Source: Hippophae tibetana
Taxonomy: Eukaryota; Streptophyta; Magnoliopsida; Rosales; Elaeagnaceae
Length of the DNA stretch: 64,000 nucleotides
Reading direction: 5' to 3'
Assembly (NCBI GenBank): GCA_037013495.1
Contig: CM072811.1
Location: 11,537,190-11,601,189, forward strand
Shown here: positions 11,857 through 24,064 of the stretch, piece after piece
Position numbering within the stretch: position 1 is the stretch's first letter
How the letters are laid out: the number at the start of each line of letters is the position of its first letter
Translations under genes and position numbers: made by a program
The notes under the pieces: model-generated
Databases searched by the model: none
Told to the model about the DNA's origin: nothing
What the model saw: only the letters and a program-made list of their open reading frames with translations

Positions 11857-13270
11857 CTTATAGTTCTTATAAAATCCCTTTTTGGAATTTTTGTGTGACA
11901 AAACCTCTTACTCACTACATGTTACTCACAGGAGTAACGTACAAATAAATTGATTTTATAGACTCCATAGTAGAACTATCCTATGATATGGTGAATCCAC
12001 CTTCCCTACAACTTGACAAACTTGTCAGTTTTTGAAATGACATAAACAAAGCATACGATAACTTGGGTTGAAAGACTCATTATATGTTATTTTAGTTTAC
12101 ATAGAAATAAGTGAAGTGTAAAGAATAATCATGTAGTGCATGCATTCATACCAATCAAGCTTAACATAAGACAAAATGATGCAAAACATTCTTACCCTAA
12201 ATATGTTCTTCCCTTATATGCATAACAAAATAAAATATAAAAGTGAAACACACTCTTTCCGTTTTTGACAAATGAGAAAAATAAAGCATTGGACAAAGCA
12301 ATGGAGCTAAACTCCTCCTAAAGATAAAAGAGCAATGTGAAAGAAGATTAATGTAAAAGTACAATATGGTTTACACTCCATCCAAGTCCTATGACCATGT
12401 AACTTAAAAAAAATTTAAATAATTGATAAATAAGAAGAATATGTAAATCAATAAAAATATGCTTTTTTCTTAATTTTCATAAATAGCCACATAAGGTACT
12501 AAATTCATTTAATCACATACACAACCAATTGAAAACTCTCTTTTTTTCTCTCAAATTGTGATTATCTATTGTATAAATAAGCAACTAGAGTAAAAAAGGC
12601 ACACAAGCACACTTTGTACATATAATGACATATTGACATTTACTTAAAAGTAGTATATATATGTTTAAACTCCATAAATATGCCAATTAAGTCATTTATG
12701 ATTAATCAAGAAAGACTCAAAAGAAAACAATATCACCTATAATGTAAAATTGTAATTAAGTCTTCAATCTCACAAAATAAAATATATCTACCAAAATATT
12801 ACTTAAATTTTTTTATCCTTATTTTATAAATGAGGCACATGATTATTTTTTTTCTTTAACCTCTATTGGCTCTTTCTTTTATGCATGCCAAGTACAAGTT
12901 TTATAAGCAGTTACTTTTTGCATAATATTTCCTTGTTCTTTTCTTTATGTACGAGCCATAAACCTAGAATGATGAATTTCTCACTAGTTGTGAGGAACCC
13001 TCTCCACTCACCTTAGTAGCTTCACACTTCACAACAGATAGGCTTTTCAATACTAGTTTCCTCCCTATGATAAAATTTTAGAAAGCAAGAAATAGAACTC
13101 AACATAATTTTACAATCAAGATTAGTGGAAGTCTTAGATTCTTTCAAGAGAATTCATAAACTTCAAGCATAGCATATATGTGTTGTGAGTGTGTGAATAA
13201 GTTCATGTCAGCATCGATCATCACATGAATAAAATTTTGAATTCAATGTGTGGGAGAGATTCTTGAGGAA
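11857..13270 (-). other. Sirevirus 3' non-coding region
   Basis: AT-rich sequence between RNase H and the 3' LTR. No frame of useful length or recognisable domain is present. Some Sireviruses carry an env-like ORF here, but none is visible. Confidence 0.5.
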
Positions 13271-13274
13271 CTCT

Positions 13275-14561
13275 TAAGTGACTCAAATCATTGATTGTCC
13301 ATAGCTTTGGTGAATATGTCTGCTTGTTGTCTCTTAATAGGTACAAACTCAAGTGTTACTACTTTCTCTTCAATTAATTCTTGAATAAAGTGATGCCTAA
13401 TGTCAATGTACTTAGTTCTAGAATGTTGAACTCGGTTTTTAGAAATACATATAGCACTAGAGTTATCACAATATTGGGCATCATACCTTATGGTTGACTA
13501 TATTCCTTGAGCATGTTTTTCATCCAAAGTATTTGTGTGAAAGAGATTCATGTAGCAATGTGTTCCACCTCAACTGTAGAGAGTGAGATGGACTTCTATA
13601 TTTTACTATGCCAAGATACTAAGTTGTTCCTAATGTAGAAGCAACCACCTAATGTGCTCTTCCTATTACCTTGGTTGCCTACCTAGTCAGCATTTGTATA
13701 ACCACTTACTTCACAAGTAGTGTTAGTTACAAATTATAGACTACAATTACTTGTTCATGTAATATACTTGATGATTCTCTTTACATTTTCTAACTGTGAT
13801 TCCTAAGGTCCAACTTAATAACAAGCACGCATACTAACGCTAAAACATATGTCTGATTTACTTGTAGGGAGGTAAAGTAAACTACCTATCATACTCCTAT
13901 AAAGAGTTTTATCAACACTTGTATCTTGAATGTCCTTTGTAATTTTTGTGCTTGTACCTAAAAGAGTCCTTAATGGCCTGCTACTTTCAAGTTCAAACCT
14001 TTTAACAAGGTCATAGGTGTACTTAGTTTGAGAATAAATATATTATCATGTGATTGTTTGATTTGAAAACCAAGAAAGAAAGTAACTTTACCTACCATAG
14101 ATATTTCAAATTCATTTTTCATAACGTGCACAAAATATCCACTAGTGTACTAGATATAGAGTGAAACCATAAAGAGCTTTGTTGAGTTTGTAAATATTAT
14201 TTGAAAGTTTTTTATCAACAAATCCTTTTGGTTGTTCCACATATGATCATCATTCAAAAATCCATTTAAAATGGCAGACTTAACATCCATTTGATATAAT
14301 TTGAATTTCATGTGACAAGCAATGGAAAGTAAAATCCCAATTGACTCTAACCTAGTGTATCCTTGAGCTATGTACCAACCTAGCTTTATTTCTAACAACA
14401 ATGTCATGCATATCAGATTTATTTTTGATCACATATTTAGTTCCAGTAACATTTTTGATTTTGGGCTTAAGTAGTAATATCTGCACATGATTTCTTTCCA
14501 ATTTAGCTAACTCATCCTGCATGGCGTTTATCCAAAATTCATCCCTAAGGGCTTCATTCAC
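13275..14561 (-). pseudogene. Sirevirus reverse transcriptase and RNase H, broken
   Basis: RT: the minus frame at 14352-14561 contains 'LRDEFWINAMQDELAKLERN' and 'NVTGTKYVIKNKSD', the usual start of copia RT. The frame at 14150-14407 continues with 'ACHMKFKLYQMDVKSAILNG'. RNase H follows towards 13275 in other frames, with recognisable pieces such as '[18 protein letters not shown]' and '[16 protein letters not shown]'. At least two frameshifts and several stops occur. The YVDD block was not found intact. Confidence 0.8.
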
Positions 14562-15871
14562 ATTTTTTTGTTCAACTTGAGAAATATAACATAAATGCTT
14601 ACCTCACTTATTTTTCTTCTTCTTGTTATCATGACTGCATTACAGTCTCCAATTATATTCTTAATAGGATGATTTTTTGAAGTGAAGGTTGGATTTATCA
14701 CAGATGAGGTTGATGCTTCTTCCTTCTTTTTTTCTCTTTCCTTAATGTCATCTTCTTTTGTTCCAATTATGTCACTGGTTATTGTTAATTGAGGTGCTTT
14801 GAAATTTATTTCATTATAAACTCCTTTACTTCTAATGTGCTTACCTACATCATCTATAATGACATTTATTTATTTTGTAACAACATTAGTTCTACAGTTA
14901 AAGATTCTATAGGCTCTACTGTTTAGGGAAAAACCAAGAAATATACCTTTATCACTTCTTCAATAAAACTTACCCAATTGTTCTTTATCCCTAAGTATAT
15001 AGCATTGACTTTAAAAAATATGCATGAATTTTAGATTGGGTTTCTTACCTCTACATATCTCATTGGAGTTTTGGTTTGTACTTAGGCGAAGATACACATG
15101 GTTTATAATGTGGCATGCAATGTTTGTAGCATCATCCCAAAACCTTTTGGAGACTCCCTTAGAATGTAGTATTATTCTAGCCATCTCATGGAGTATCCTA
15201 TTTTTCCTTTCGAGTACTCCATTTTTTTGAGGTGTGATAGGAGCAAAGAATTCATGAAGGATATCATGTTCATTGCAGAATTCATCATACTTGGTATTTT
15301 TCAAACTCTTTTCCATGGTATGTTCTCAATCTCTTGATGTTTACTATTTTTTTCACCTGCTTCAACCTGCGCTCTTGTATAATATGAGATAAATAATTCA
15401 AAAGAATTTGACCTATCTTTAAGAAATTCTATAAGTGTAAAGAGAAAGTTATCCACTACAACTATGATATATTTCTTACCTCCAATACTTTTGGTTCTCA
15501 TAGGAACCATGAGGTTAATATGTATCAATTCCAATACTCTATTTGTATTGATACTCTTGATCTTCTTATGATTAATTCGATTTTGTTTACCCAATTTCCA
15601 TGGTCCACATGCAAGTGTTTCAATACTCTATTTGTATTGATACATGTGACCAAGCTTTTTATGCATAAGGTAATTGAATCATTTTTAGATAGGTTACATG
15701 TAATGCTAGTGATGTATCAATGCAATAAAAATTGTCATATAATTTAATTCCCTTAATCATACATTCACTCTTTCGATCTATTACAATGTAGTGATTGTTA
15801 ATAAATTTCACATTGAAATCATTGTCACATATTTGACTTATGCTAATCAAGTTTACCTTGATTACTTCCAC
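14562..15871 (-). pseudogene. Sirevirus integrase, broken
   Basis: 15659-15871 is the GAG-pre-integrase segment ('VNLISISQICDNDFNVKF'). 15301-15594 is the first half of the catalytic core ('LELIHINLMVPM', 'GGKKYIIVVVDN'), where the usual H-x-D-L-M-G-P-M motif has Asn in place of the first catalytic Asp. 15011-15316 is the second half, with 'TPQKNGVLERKNR', which includes the catalytic Glu. Frameshifts separate the parts. The C-terminal part towards 14562 is poorly preserved. Confidence 0.85.
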
Positions 15872-16938
15872 ATATAAAACTTCATCATGTTTGGGGATAC
15901 CTTCTATTTGAACAGAGCCTTTTCAAACAATTTTATACGTTTTACCGTCACCAAAGGTAACTGTCTATTCATTGTGTTCTTAAAAGGTTTAAAAAAAGAA
16001 TGGTTCCCAATCATATGTCTAGAACATCCATTTTCAAAATACCAAGAGGTATTTGATTTAACTTCAAACACTATCTGGGCCACAAAGCAATGTAACTCAG
16101 AATTCTTAATCTATCCTCTTTTAATTTTGGAAGGAACAAGTGGAGCAAGTTTGGAAGTTTTTCGCTACTAGTTTCTTATATTCCTCTTTTCGTATGGTTC
16201 TTGCAATAAAAAATTTACGTTTGAAATTTTTTTGAGGTGTCCAAGAAAAATTTGTATTCATGATAGATTCATAGGTATAAATAAATCTACATTTAGGTCT
16301 AATGTGTCATTTCCTACAACAATGATGACTAAGAGGAACAAACTGAATTTTCTCAAAGTGATAGGGTGTAGAATTTACCTTCCCTACCATAGAAATGGTG
16401 GGTTTTACAAATGGAGTTTTGGATGATGAAGGTGTTGATTGTTCATCTATGTATATAAGACCTCTCTTATCTCTGTATGGCTTTCCCATAGTCTAAGACT
16501 TTGGTCAAGTTTTCAGCACCCATGATCAAATTCCTTATCGTCTCTTTTGAAATACTAAGTTCTTTCCTAAGCTTTTTGTTTTCCTATTTGGTCTCTACAA
16601 GACTCAGATTCAAGGAATTAATATGTTTAGATAATTCCTTTATGTCTTTCTCCAGGCTAAAGGAATTTATTTTATGAACATTGATGATATCAATAAGTTA
16701 AGTTACTTGAATAAGTAGTTTATCTCTCTCTTTCCTAGTACCTAGACAATCCATGAATAGTTTATCATAATTCAATAAATTAAACTTAGACAGTAAGAGC
16801 GAAGAGTTTACTCACTCATTTTCATTATCCGAGCTAGAATTAGAGTTATTATAGTGTGCTTTGGTAGTTGCGGTGAACACACGATATATATTGTCATTAT
16901 CCTTTGTAGTAGCATTATCCTACTCACTTTATGTGTCC
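15872..16938 (-). pseudogene. Sirevirus protease and gag C-terminal region, broken
   Basis: The protease site is legible on the minus strand near 16010-16055 as 'WYFENGCSRHM', where working copia proteases read WYLDSGCSRHM: the catalytic Asp is Glu and the Ser is Asn. To the right, 16307-16489 carries 'DKRGLIYIDEQSTPSSSKT', a linker typical of Sirevirus polyproteins. About 16500-16800 encodes a Lys/Glu/Leu-rich coiled-coil-like segment. The frame runs into the CACTA insertion at 16942, and the gag resumes at 28404. Confidence 0.75.
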
Positions 16939-16975
16939 CTTCACTACTAAAATATATACGTATAGTCTCGTACAT

Positions 16976-17130
16976 TTAGCCACGGGTATTAGAAAAACCG
17001 AGGCTATAGGGTTTTGGCCTCAGTTTTTGAAAAACCGAGGCCATAGACATAACCTATTACCTCGGTTTTTATAAAACCGAGACCATAGAAATAACCTATG
17101 ACCTCGGTTTTTATAAAATCGAGGCCATAG
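16976..17130. repeat. CACTA subterminal repeats, left
   Basis: Four to five alternating direct and inverted copies of 'ccgaggccatag' and 'acctcggtttttataaaa'. Such arrays are typical binding regions for CACTA-encoded proteins. The matching array is at 28260-28385. Confidence 0.75.
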
Positions 17131-17342
17131 ATATATACTTTATCAATTTTCTCTCTTTAATTTACACCAAACACCAAATTTTTTTACCATTTTTTTATTT
17201 TTCCCTCTCAATTTTCTCTCTTTTACACTAAACACCAAATTTGTTTATTAGTTTTTTTCTTTTAATTTCCTCTTTTTTTATTTTTTCTTTCTTTTCCATT
17301 TTCCATCTTTTTTTTCCAATTTCTTTTTCTTTTTTGTTTTCC

Positions 17343-17369
17343 ATATATATATATATATATATATATATA
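17343..17369. repeat. (AT)n tract at left virus junction
   Basis: Pure AT dinucleotides between CACTA sequence and pararetroviral sequence. Its counterpart on the right is at 26156-26189. Confidence 0.85.
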
Positions 17370-17905
17370 GTTTAAAGCCAAGGGGTTAGTTTAAATTTCT
17401 TAATACATGTAGTAGTTAATATTCATTAGTATTGTTCTCTGTGTTTTCAAAACATCCATCTCTCCTTTCAGTACTAGCTTGTACTAATACGTATAACTTA
17501 GCTGTTCATTCTAATAGAAGAGGTAAGGTTGCTGCAGTAATGCATAGATCCGGGTGAAGGGTTGTAAGTCCCGCTTAAGCCGTGTGAAAGGCGTTTAGGG
17601 CATTAAAACCTTATAAATACCGGTGGTTAAGCAAACGACCAATTCTAGTAGGTAAGTGTTATAAGTTATAAGTGTTCTTATAAGAGATAGAACAAGAACT
17701 TAAATGTTAAATATTTCATGCATTGATAGTTTAAAATAATTCCATGACTCAAATTTCATGACATATACTCTGTATCTTGTTTGTTATTAATAGACTTGCA
17801 ATTTATTGATTAAGAATCGTATTTAACATGCAATACATATTACATTGGTGATTAGTTTTAACCATATTTGTTTACAATTTAAATTTAAATTTTTAAATTT
17901 ATAGC
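17370..17905 (+). other. Pararetroviral leader region
   Basis: Non-coding sequence before the movement-protein start. It includes a GC-richer stretch at 17527-17640 ('gatccgggtgaagggttgta', 'cttataaataccgg') that stands out from its AT-rich surroundings. No recognised promoter or primer site. Confidence 0.5.
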
Positions 17906-18763
17906 ATGTCGCATAAAAACTATTCAGCATCATCACCTTTATTAAATAAAATTTCATCATCTTCTTCAAAGAAGTCATACATTACCAATAGTAACGAGGT
18001 TACTATTGAAAATTTTGAAAAATCAATTGATCGTTGGAAAGTTCCAAGGATCAGTAAAGATCAAATTTATCAAAACAAGTTAAAAAATCTTTTCAAAACA
18101 GATTACATTATTAAAACCGAAGAAAGGGATCTTCAACTTTCATTACCTTTTGAATCAATCCAACTTCTTTCAAAAGAATCATTACAAAAACATTATGATT
18201 CAAAATTCAAATATGTGCATATAGGCCTAGTCCAGATTGGATTAAGACCTTTAACCCGACTAGGGTTAAGTTCATCAATACTAGCAGTCTTAAGGGATGC
18301 TAGATTAACATATTTCAAGGAATCTTTATTAGGAACGGTAGAAACAGGTTTAGGTTTAGGACCTATATCTTTTAACTGTTTTCCGAACATAGTAGCATCT
18401 ATTACATATCCCCAAATATTAAAAACATTAACTCTTCAAATCCAAACTCATAATACTAATGTGTTACCAGGAACAATTACGGTAGCCTTATTATTTAGAG
18501 TACATTATAAGATTATGACGTCCACTTGGGACATAAAAAATATTCATAACTCTACTAAAGGAGAAACCTTATTATTACAGACAGACTTGTCTAGATCCAA
18601 CATTACAATACCTAGACCAATTAGCTGGGATAGCGTAGTATACCCAGATAGGTGGCTACTAAAAGGAATTTTCCCACCAACATCTGAAACTCATCAACAA
18701 GAAGTAGCTGAACAACACACAGAACTTTCTGAAATAATAAAATATAAAAAATGGAAATATTGA
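17906..18763 (+). pseudogene. Caulimovirid movement protein domain (30K type), frame open
   Basis: 285 codons. The N-terminal third is basic and Ser-rich. Residues about 100-185 carry the caulimovirid movement-protein core: 'YVHIGLVQIGLRPLTRLGL', then 'LRDAR', 'SLLGTVE' and 'GPISFNCFPN'. These proteins enlarge or line plasmodesmata to move the virus between plant cells. In florendoviruses this is the N-terminal domain of one long polyprotein, so the TGA at 18761 and the change of frame after it are damage. The start chosen is the first ATG of the frame. Confidence 0.85.
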
Positions 18764-20329
18764 AATAGGATTCAATAGATCTTCATCAATGAGATGCTCT
18801 TCGAGTGCCTCAGATTTCTCAGCAATGGATTTACCATTCAAACAAAACCCTAGGTCATCAACATCTGATTTACTTAGGAAAACAAAACTCAAAGGAGTAG
18901 ACTGCATTACCTAGGTACCCAGACCAGTATACACTATTGAATCTGAGATGAGCGAATCACCTCAGTTATCACCCATATTCCCTTCATCACCAACTCAATC
19001 ATTAGCACCTAGCCAAGAACCTAGGATTAATGAATTGAATGTAATAACATTAAACCAGGACCAGGAAGAACCTTTGCATCCAAGGATTCTTAGGATGGAT
19101 CTATATGAGAGACACCATAAACCCATAAAATTTTGGTTCTATAATACACACTCAGAAAAAGCTAGGCATTGTTGCTATAGAAAACATGAGCGTTATATTA
19201 AAGAACATAACAATTATATAGGTTTTATAGACTAGCTAAAAATCTATAGAAAATCAAAAGGACTAGCATCCATAGTCATCGACCAAACCAGGTATTCCTT
19301 TGTTAACAAAATAAACAAAGAAGAAGAATCGATAGATACTATGGTCGACCTTAGCCAGGAAGACATAATAGAATCATCATCACCACAAGTTAACCCTGAA
19401 CCAGTTAGCCTAATATCAATAGTCCAGCCATTAGAAATATTACCAGATCATATTGTTACCCAAATCCAGGATAACGAAGATAGATCCTCATCAGTAGATA
19501 ACCATAAACAGGTTTGCATAGAACCATTAGTTTACCTTAAGTCAAATAAAACAGTAAAACCTGTTGACTTAGTCAAACCATCAACGGTCTTAATAGGTAA
19601 CCTACCAGTTACCATTCAGGATCCAAAACAGACACCAATAGCCATAGAACCTATAGCTAGAGTTCCACATTATAAATTATTCCCTTCAATTAGTGTCTCG
19701 GATGTCACAGAGGTTGACTTCGATATGCTTTTAGAAAATGAACCAGTAGAGCCATTAGCTACAGAATTAGTAGTCTTGACTCCACAGATTAAAACCTTTT
19801 CAGAAATTAAACCTAGCGAAATCACATTAGATGACTTCGATAAGTTTTTAGAAGAAACAGATTATCTAGTTAACGAAGTTAACATGATCAAAACAAAAAA
19901 TAAGTTACCCATGTGGGAAACTCCAGAAGGATCGGTTGAAGCTGAACATCCTCCATTAAGACCTATTACCATCCCTTACCAGGATAGTCAGGTAGAAGCA
20001 TTTCTTCTTAAGAACTCTCAAGAGAACCAGGCAACCAACCTCAAAAACATAGTTACCCAAAATAACTATACCAACATAAGCCTAAATACTTTAGGAAAAC
20101 AATTAATTAGGATAGAGAAAAATCTAAAAATAGATATTCCCTCTACCTCTTATCAAACAACAGATAGAATAGTTAAGAACCCTATCTTCAAACCATTCCA
20201 GGTCTCCAAACCAGCCCAGGAAGAAATTACACCAAATTTGAAAAACTTCAAAATTGGAATAATACCCTAAGATCCCAATTAGAAGACCAATTTTCAAACA
20301 AAATAGGAATAATTGTTCCAGAGTCACCA
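18764..20329 (+). pseudogene. Pararetroviral polyprotein linker between movement and coat domains
   Basis: Continues the first polyprotein in another frame: open at 18948-19235, stopped by TAG at 19233, open again in the same frame at 19341-20267, stopped by TAA at 20268. After that the reading frame changes. It is acidic, Pro/Ser/Thr-rich and has no recognised catalytic motif. A short conserved-looking block 'HKPIKFWFYNTHSEKARHC' lies near 19110-19170. Its role is unknown to me. By position it links the movement and coat domains. Confidence 0.6.
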
Positions 20330-21700
20330 GTGACTTCAAAAACATCCCATAAACCATTACAGGATCTTAGCATTCTTAGCAAACTAGGATCTGAAATATC
20401 ATCAAAGGATAGTGATTCTGAATCCATTCTAGAACAAATTCCTCACCTACAAAAATTAGCTTGGCAAGAACCTAGCCCAGTTAGGTATCCTCACACCATA
20501 GGAACCCAACCTAGTTAGCTTGTCCAATCAAAATATAATGCGTCTTCTATCTATGTTTGGAACATTGATGGAATGACTGATCATGAGATATTAAATATCT
20601 TACAGCAAATGACCATGGCGTCAAATGCTTATAAAACCAAAATTGGTACAACTGATAAAACAGTTGTTGAATTACTAATAGCTGGCTTCTCAGGCCAACT
20701 AAAAGGATGGTGGGATCACCATCTTTCAAAACAATAATAGTCAGATATTACCAATGCAATATTGACTGATGAGTATGGTACCCTCATACTTTCCCATCAA
20801 GGAGCTCCTATACAGGATGTAGTCTCCACTCTACTCTTTACCATATCACACCATTTTATGGGGGATCCATCCCATTTAAAGGATAAAAACGCTGATCTTC
20901 TTTCTAACATAAAATGTAGGAAGATGAGTGATTTTCAAAATTATAAAACTACATTCCTGTCTAGAGTTATGTTAAGAGATGACTCTATTCAACCATTCTG
21001 GAAGGAGAAATTCCTAGCTGGACTTCCTCCACTCTTAGGTGAGAAAACCAGAAACAAAATCCGTGAAACTTATGGGAATCATATCATCCCATATGATCAA
21101 CTGACCTACAGTCAGCTTATCAGTTTTGCTCAAAACCAGGATCTTCAAATTTGTCAAGATTTGAAAATCCAAAAACAAATGAAATTGGAACTTAAAATGT
21201 CCAAAAGAGAAATTGGATCATTCTGCAAACAGTTTGATAGTAATCTCTCTATTGAAAAAACCTGTGAGGGAACTTGCAGTAAAACTAAATCAAACCCTTA
21301 TAAGGAATCAAATAAAACTTATAAGAAATTTTCAAAATCAAGAAAACCTTTCTTTGAAAAAAGAATGAATTTCTACAACAAACCTTATAAAAGAAATTTT
21401 AATAAGGAATCAAAACAACATAAAAAACCCTTTAAAATTTTTAAAGAGTTTAAATGTTATAAATGTGGCAAGAAAGGTCACACAGCCAGTTTCTGCAAGA
21501 TGTCTAAAAAACTTCATGAATTAAAACTTGAAGAAGACACCTATGCTAAAATATATGCCCTAATGGTAGATACATCATCGTCTGAGCCTGACCAATGGTC
21601 AAGCGACGAATCTAATCCCCAAGATGATGAATTTGCAACCAGCAATTCGGATTCCTCCATTAAAAATATTAATGTACTAACTAAGGATGAAGATGAATAA
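20330..21700 (+). pseudogene. Pararetroviral coat protein domain with CCHC zinc knuckle
   Basis: One frame with stops at TAG 20516, TAA-TAG 20735-20740 and TAA 21698. An upstream block (20547-20730) with 'VWNIDGM' and 'GQLKGWWDHHL' is typical of florendovirus-like coat regions. It is followed by a helical capsid-like section and a Lys-rich basic stretch, then a nucleic-acid-binding knuckle 'CYKCGKKGHTASFC' (21455-21496). The acidic Ser/Asp-rich tail near 21590-21690 is also usual. The role would be particle assembly and genome packaging. Confidence 0.8.
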
Positions 21701-24064
21701 CTTCAAGAAACAATCCTTAAGTTAAATGATCCATCAATAACCAAACTTTACGTAGAATATCTAAGTACATGTTTGGCCAAATCACAATCAATTAAAAAGA
21801 ATTATGAACTTCCAAATACCAGCACGGGCTATTACAACCTCACTGCTGTTCTGGAACAAAAGAATAAAATTATCACACCAGAAAGTCAAATTCAAGACTT
21901 AAAAATTGAAATCAAAACTATTAAACTGGAACTCCACCAGCTTAAAGAAAATTTAAAAGAATATGATATTAAGTTCCAACTACTTAATAATGGAGAAAAA
22001 ATATCAACCTATGTAATTGATTCTGATGATGATCTTACTCAAAATAACCAAGAAATCCAAAACTTGAGAAAAATTACAACCAGGAAATATAAAATTAAGA
22101 TAACCTTAATATTCCCTGACAAATCAAAACTAGAAACCATCGCCCTATTTGACACAGGGGCTGACCTCAATTGCATCATACCATCAATAGTTCCCAGAAG
22201 GTTTTATAAACCAACTGAAGAACGACTTAATTCGGCCAATAAATCTCAAATGAGTATTATTGGGAAAACTGAAGTATCTATTCAAAAAGGATCATACCTA
22301 ATCAACAGTCCATTTGTCATAGTATCTGACATAGGTTACTCCGTCATACTGGGTACTTCTTTTATGGATATCATTACCCCATATTTTGTTAAGCATGACA
22401 AGATTTCTTTCAAAATAGGAAGAGAAGCCTTCAGCTTCCCTTTCATCGAAGAACCAAAAACAAGAGATCTTAATCTCATCAAAACATATTCAATCTCTCC
22501 TAAAGAGATTTCTGTTCTTATAACTCAAAGAGAAAAGGACCTTCTCTATCTCAAAACCAAAGTTCAGTTTCATACTGTTGAGAAAGAACTTCAAATCTCA
22601 GAGATCAAAGACAAAATCTCTAAACTACAAACATCTTTCGAGAAAGAAGTTTGCTCTGAATTACCCAGTGCATTCTGGGAAAGAAAAGAACATATGGTAG
22701 ATTTACCATATGAACTATCCTTCAATGAGAAGGATATTCCTACAAAAGCAAGGCCTATCCAAATGAATGGTGACCTTGAGAAATTCTGTAGAAAGGAGAT
22801 CGCTGATCTCTTATCTAATAAACTCATATCAAAATCCAGATCACCGTGGAGCTGTGCAGCCTTCTATGTCAACAAATCTGCCGAGATTGAAAGAGGAACT
22901 CCTCGGCTAGTTATCAATTACAAACCTTTGAACCAAGCCTTAAAATGGATTAGGTACCCTATCCCGAATAAAAAGGACTTACTTCAAAGATTGTATTCAT
23001 CATCCATATTTTCAAAGTTTGATATGAAATCACGCTTTTGGCAAATTCAAATCGAGCCTCAACATAGGTACAAAACTGCTTTCATTGTTCCATTTGGACA
23101 GTTTGAGTGGAATGTTATGCCATTTGGGCTCAAAAACACACCTTCTGAGTTTCAAAGGATTATGAATGACATATTCAACCCTTACTCAGAATTTTGTATT
23201 GTGTACATTGATGATGTACTTGTATTTTCAAAAGATGTCAGACAACACATCAGACATCTCAAAACTTTCTTCCATATCATCAAGAGGAATGGACTGGCTT
23301 TATCAGCCAAGAAAATGACTCTTTTTCAAACAAACATTAGGTTTCTTGGACACAGTGTATCCAATGGAACAGTAATTCCTATCAATAGATCCCTACAGTT
23401 TACAACTAAGTTCCCTGATAGGATTATTGACAAAACCCAGCTACAACGATTTCTAGGTAGCTTAAATTACGTATTAAGTTTCTGCCCAAATATTAATAGG
23501 TTAGAAAAACCTCTACATAATAGGCTTAAGAAAACTCCTGAGCCTTGGACAAAAGAACATACCAAAATTGTGCAAAAAATTAAAGCACAGGTTCAAAACA
23601 TTCCCTGTTTACATCTTGCGGATCCTACACTCCCCAAGGTAGTAGAAACCGATGCTAGTGAACTTGGCTATGGTGGGATTTTAAAACAAGTCCAAGATAA
23701 TAATGAACAAATTGTTCAGTTTGTCTCTGGCCATTGGAATGATTGTCAAAAGAATTATTCCACTGTTAAAAAAGAAGTACTATCCATAGTACTTTGTATT
23801 TCTAAGTTTCAATCACATTTATTAAATCAAAATTTTTTACTAAGGATTGATTGCAAATCTGCAAAAGAAATTTTATTAAAAGATGTTAAAAATATTGCAT
23901 CAAAACAAATTTTTTCCAGATGGCAGGCACTATTAAGTATTTTTTATTTTGATATAGAATTTATCAAAGGAGAAGAGAATTCATTACCTGATTTTCTAAC
24001 CAGAGAATTTCTTCAAAACAGGTACAACAATGAGCAAGAAAAAGAAGGGAAAGGAGAAGAGTGA
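21701..24064 (+). pseudogene. Pararetroviral protease, reverse transcriptase and RNase H
   Basis: The longest open stretch of the virus, in frame with the coat domain and open for about 790 codons after the TAA at 21698. No in-frame ATG begins it, so it is the C-terminal part of the polyprotein. In order: a coiled-coil-like region; aspartic protease 'LFDTGADLNCI' (near 22147); reverse transcriptase with 'MPFGLKNTPSEFQRIM' and the catalytic 'YIDD' (23204-23215); RNase H starting at 'VETDASELGYGG' (near 23640) and ending near 'LPDFLTREF'. It would copy RNA into DNA in the cytoplasm. Key catalytic residues look retained. It overlaps the start of ORF2 by about 35 bases. Confidence 0.88.

Noticed and set aside
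17370..17905. tRNA-Met primer-binding site of the pararetrovirus
   Set aside because: No sequence close to TGGTATCAGAGC was found here or at 25690-26149.
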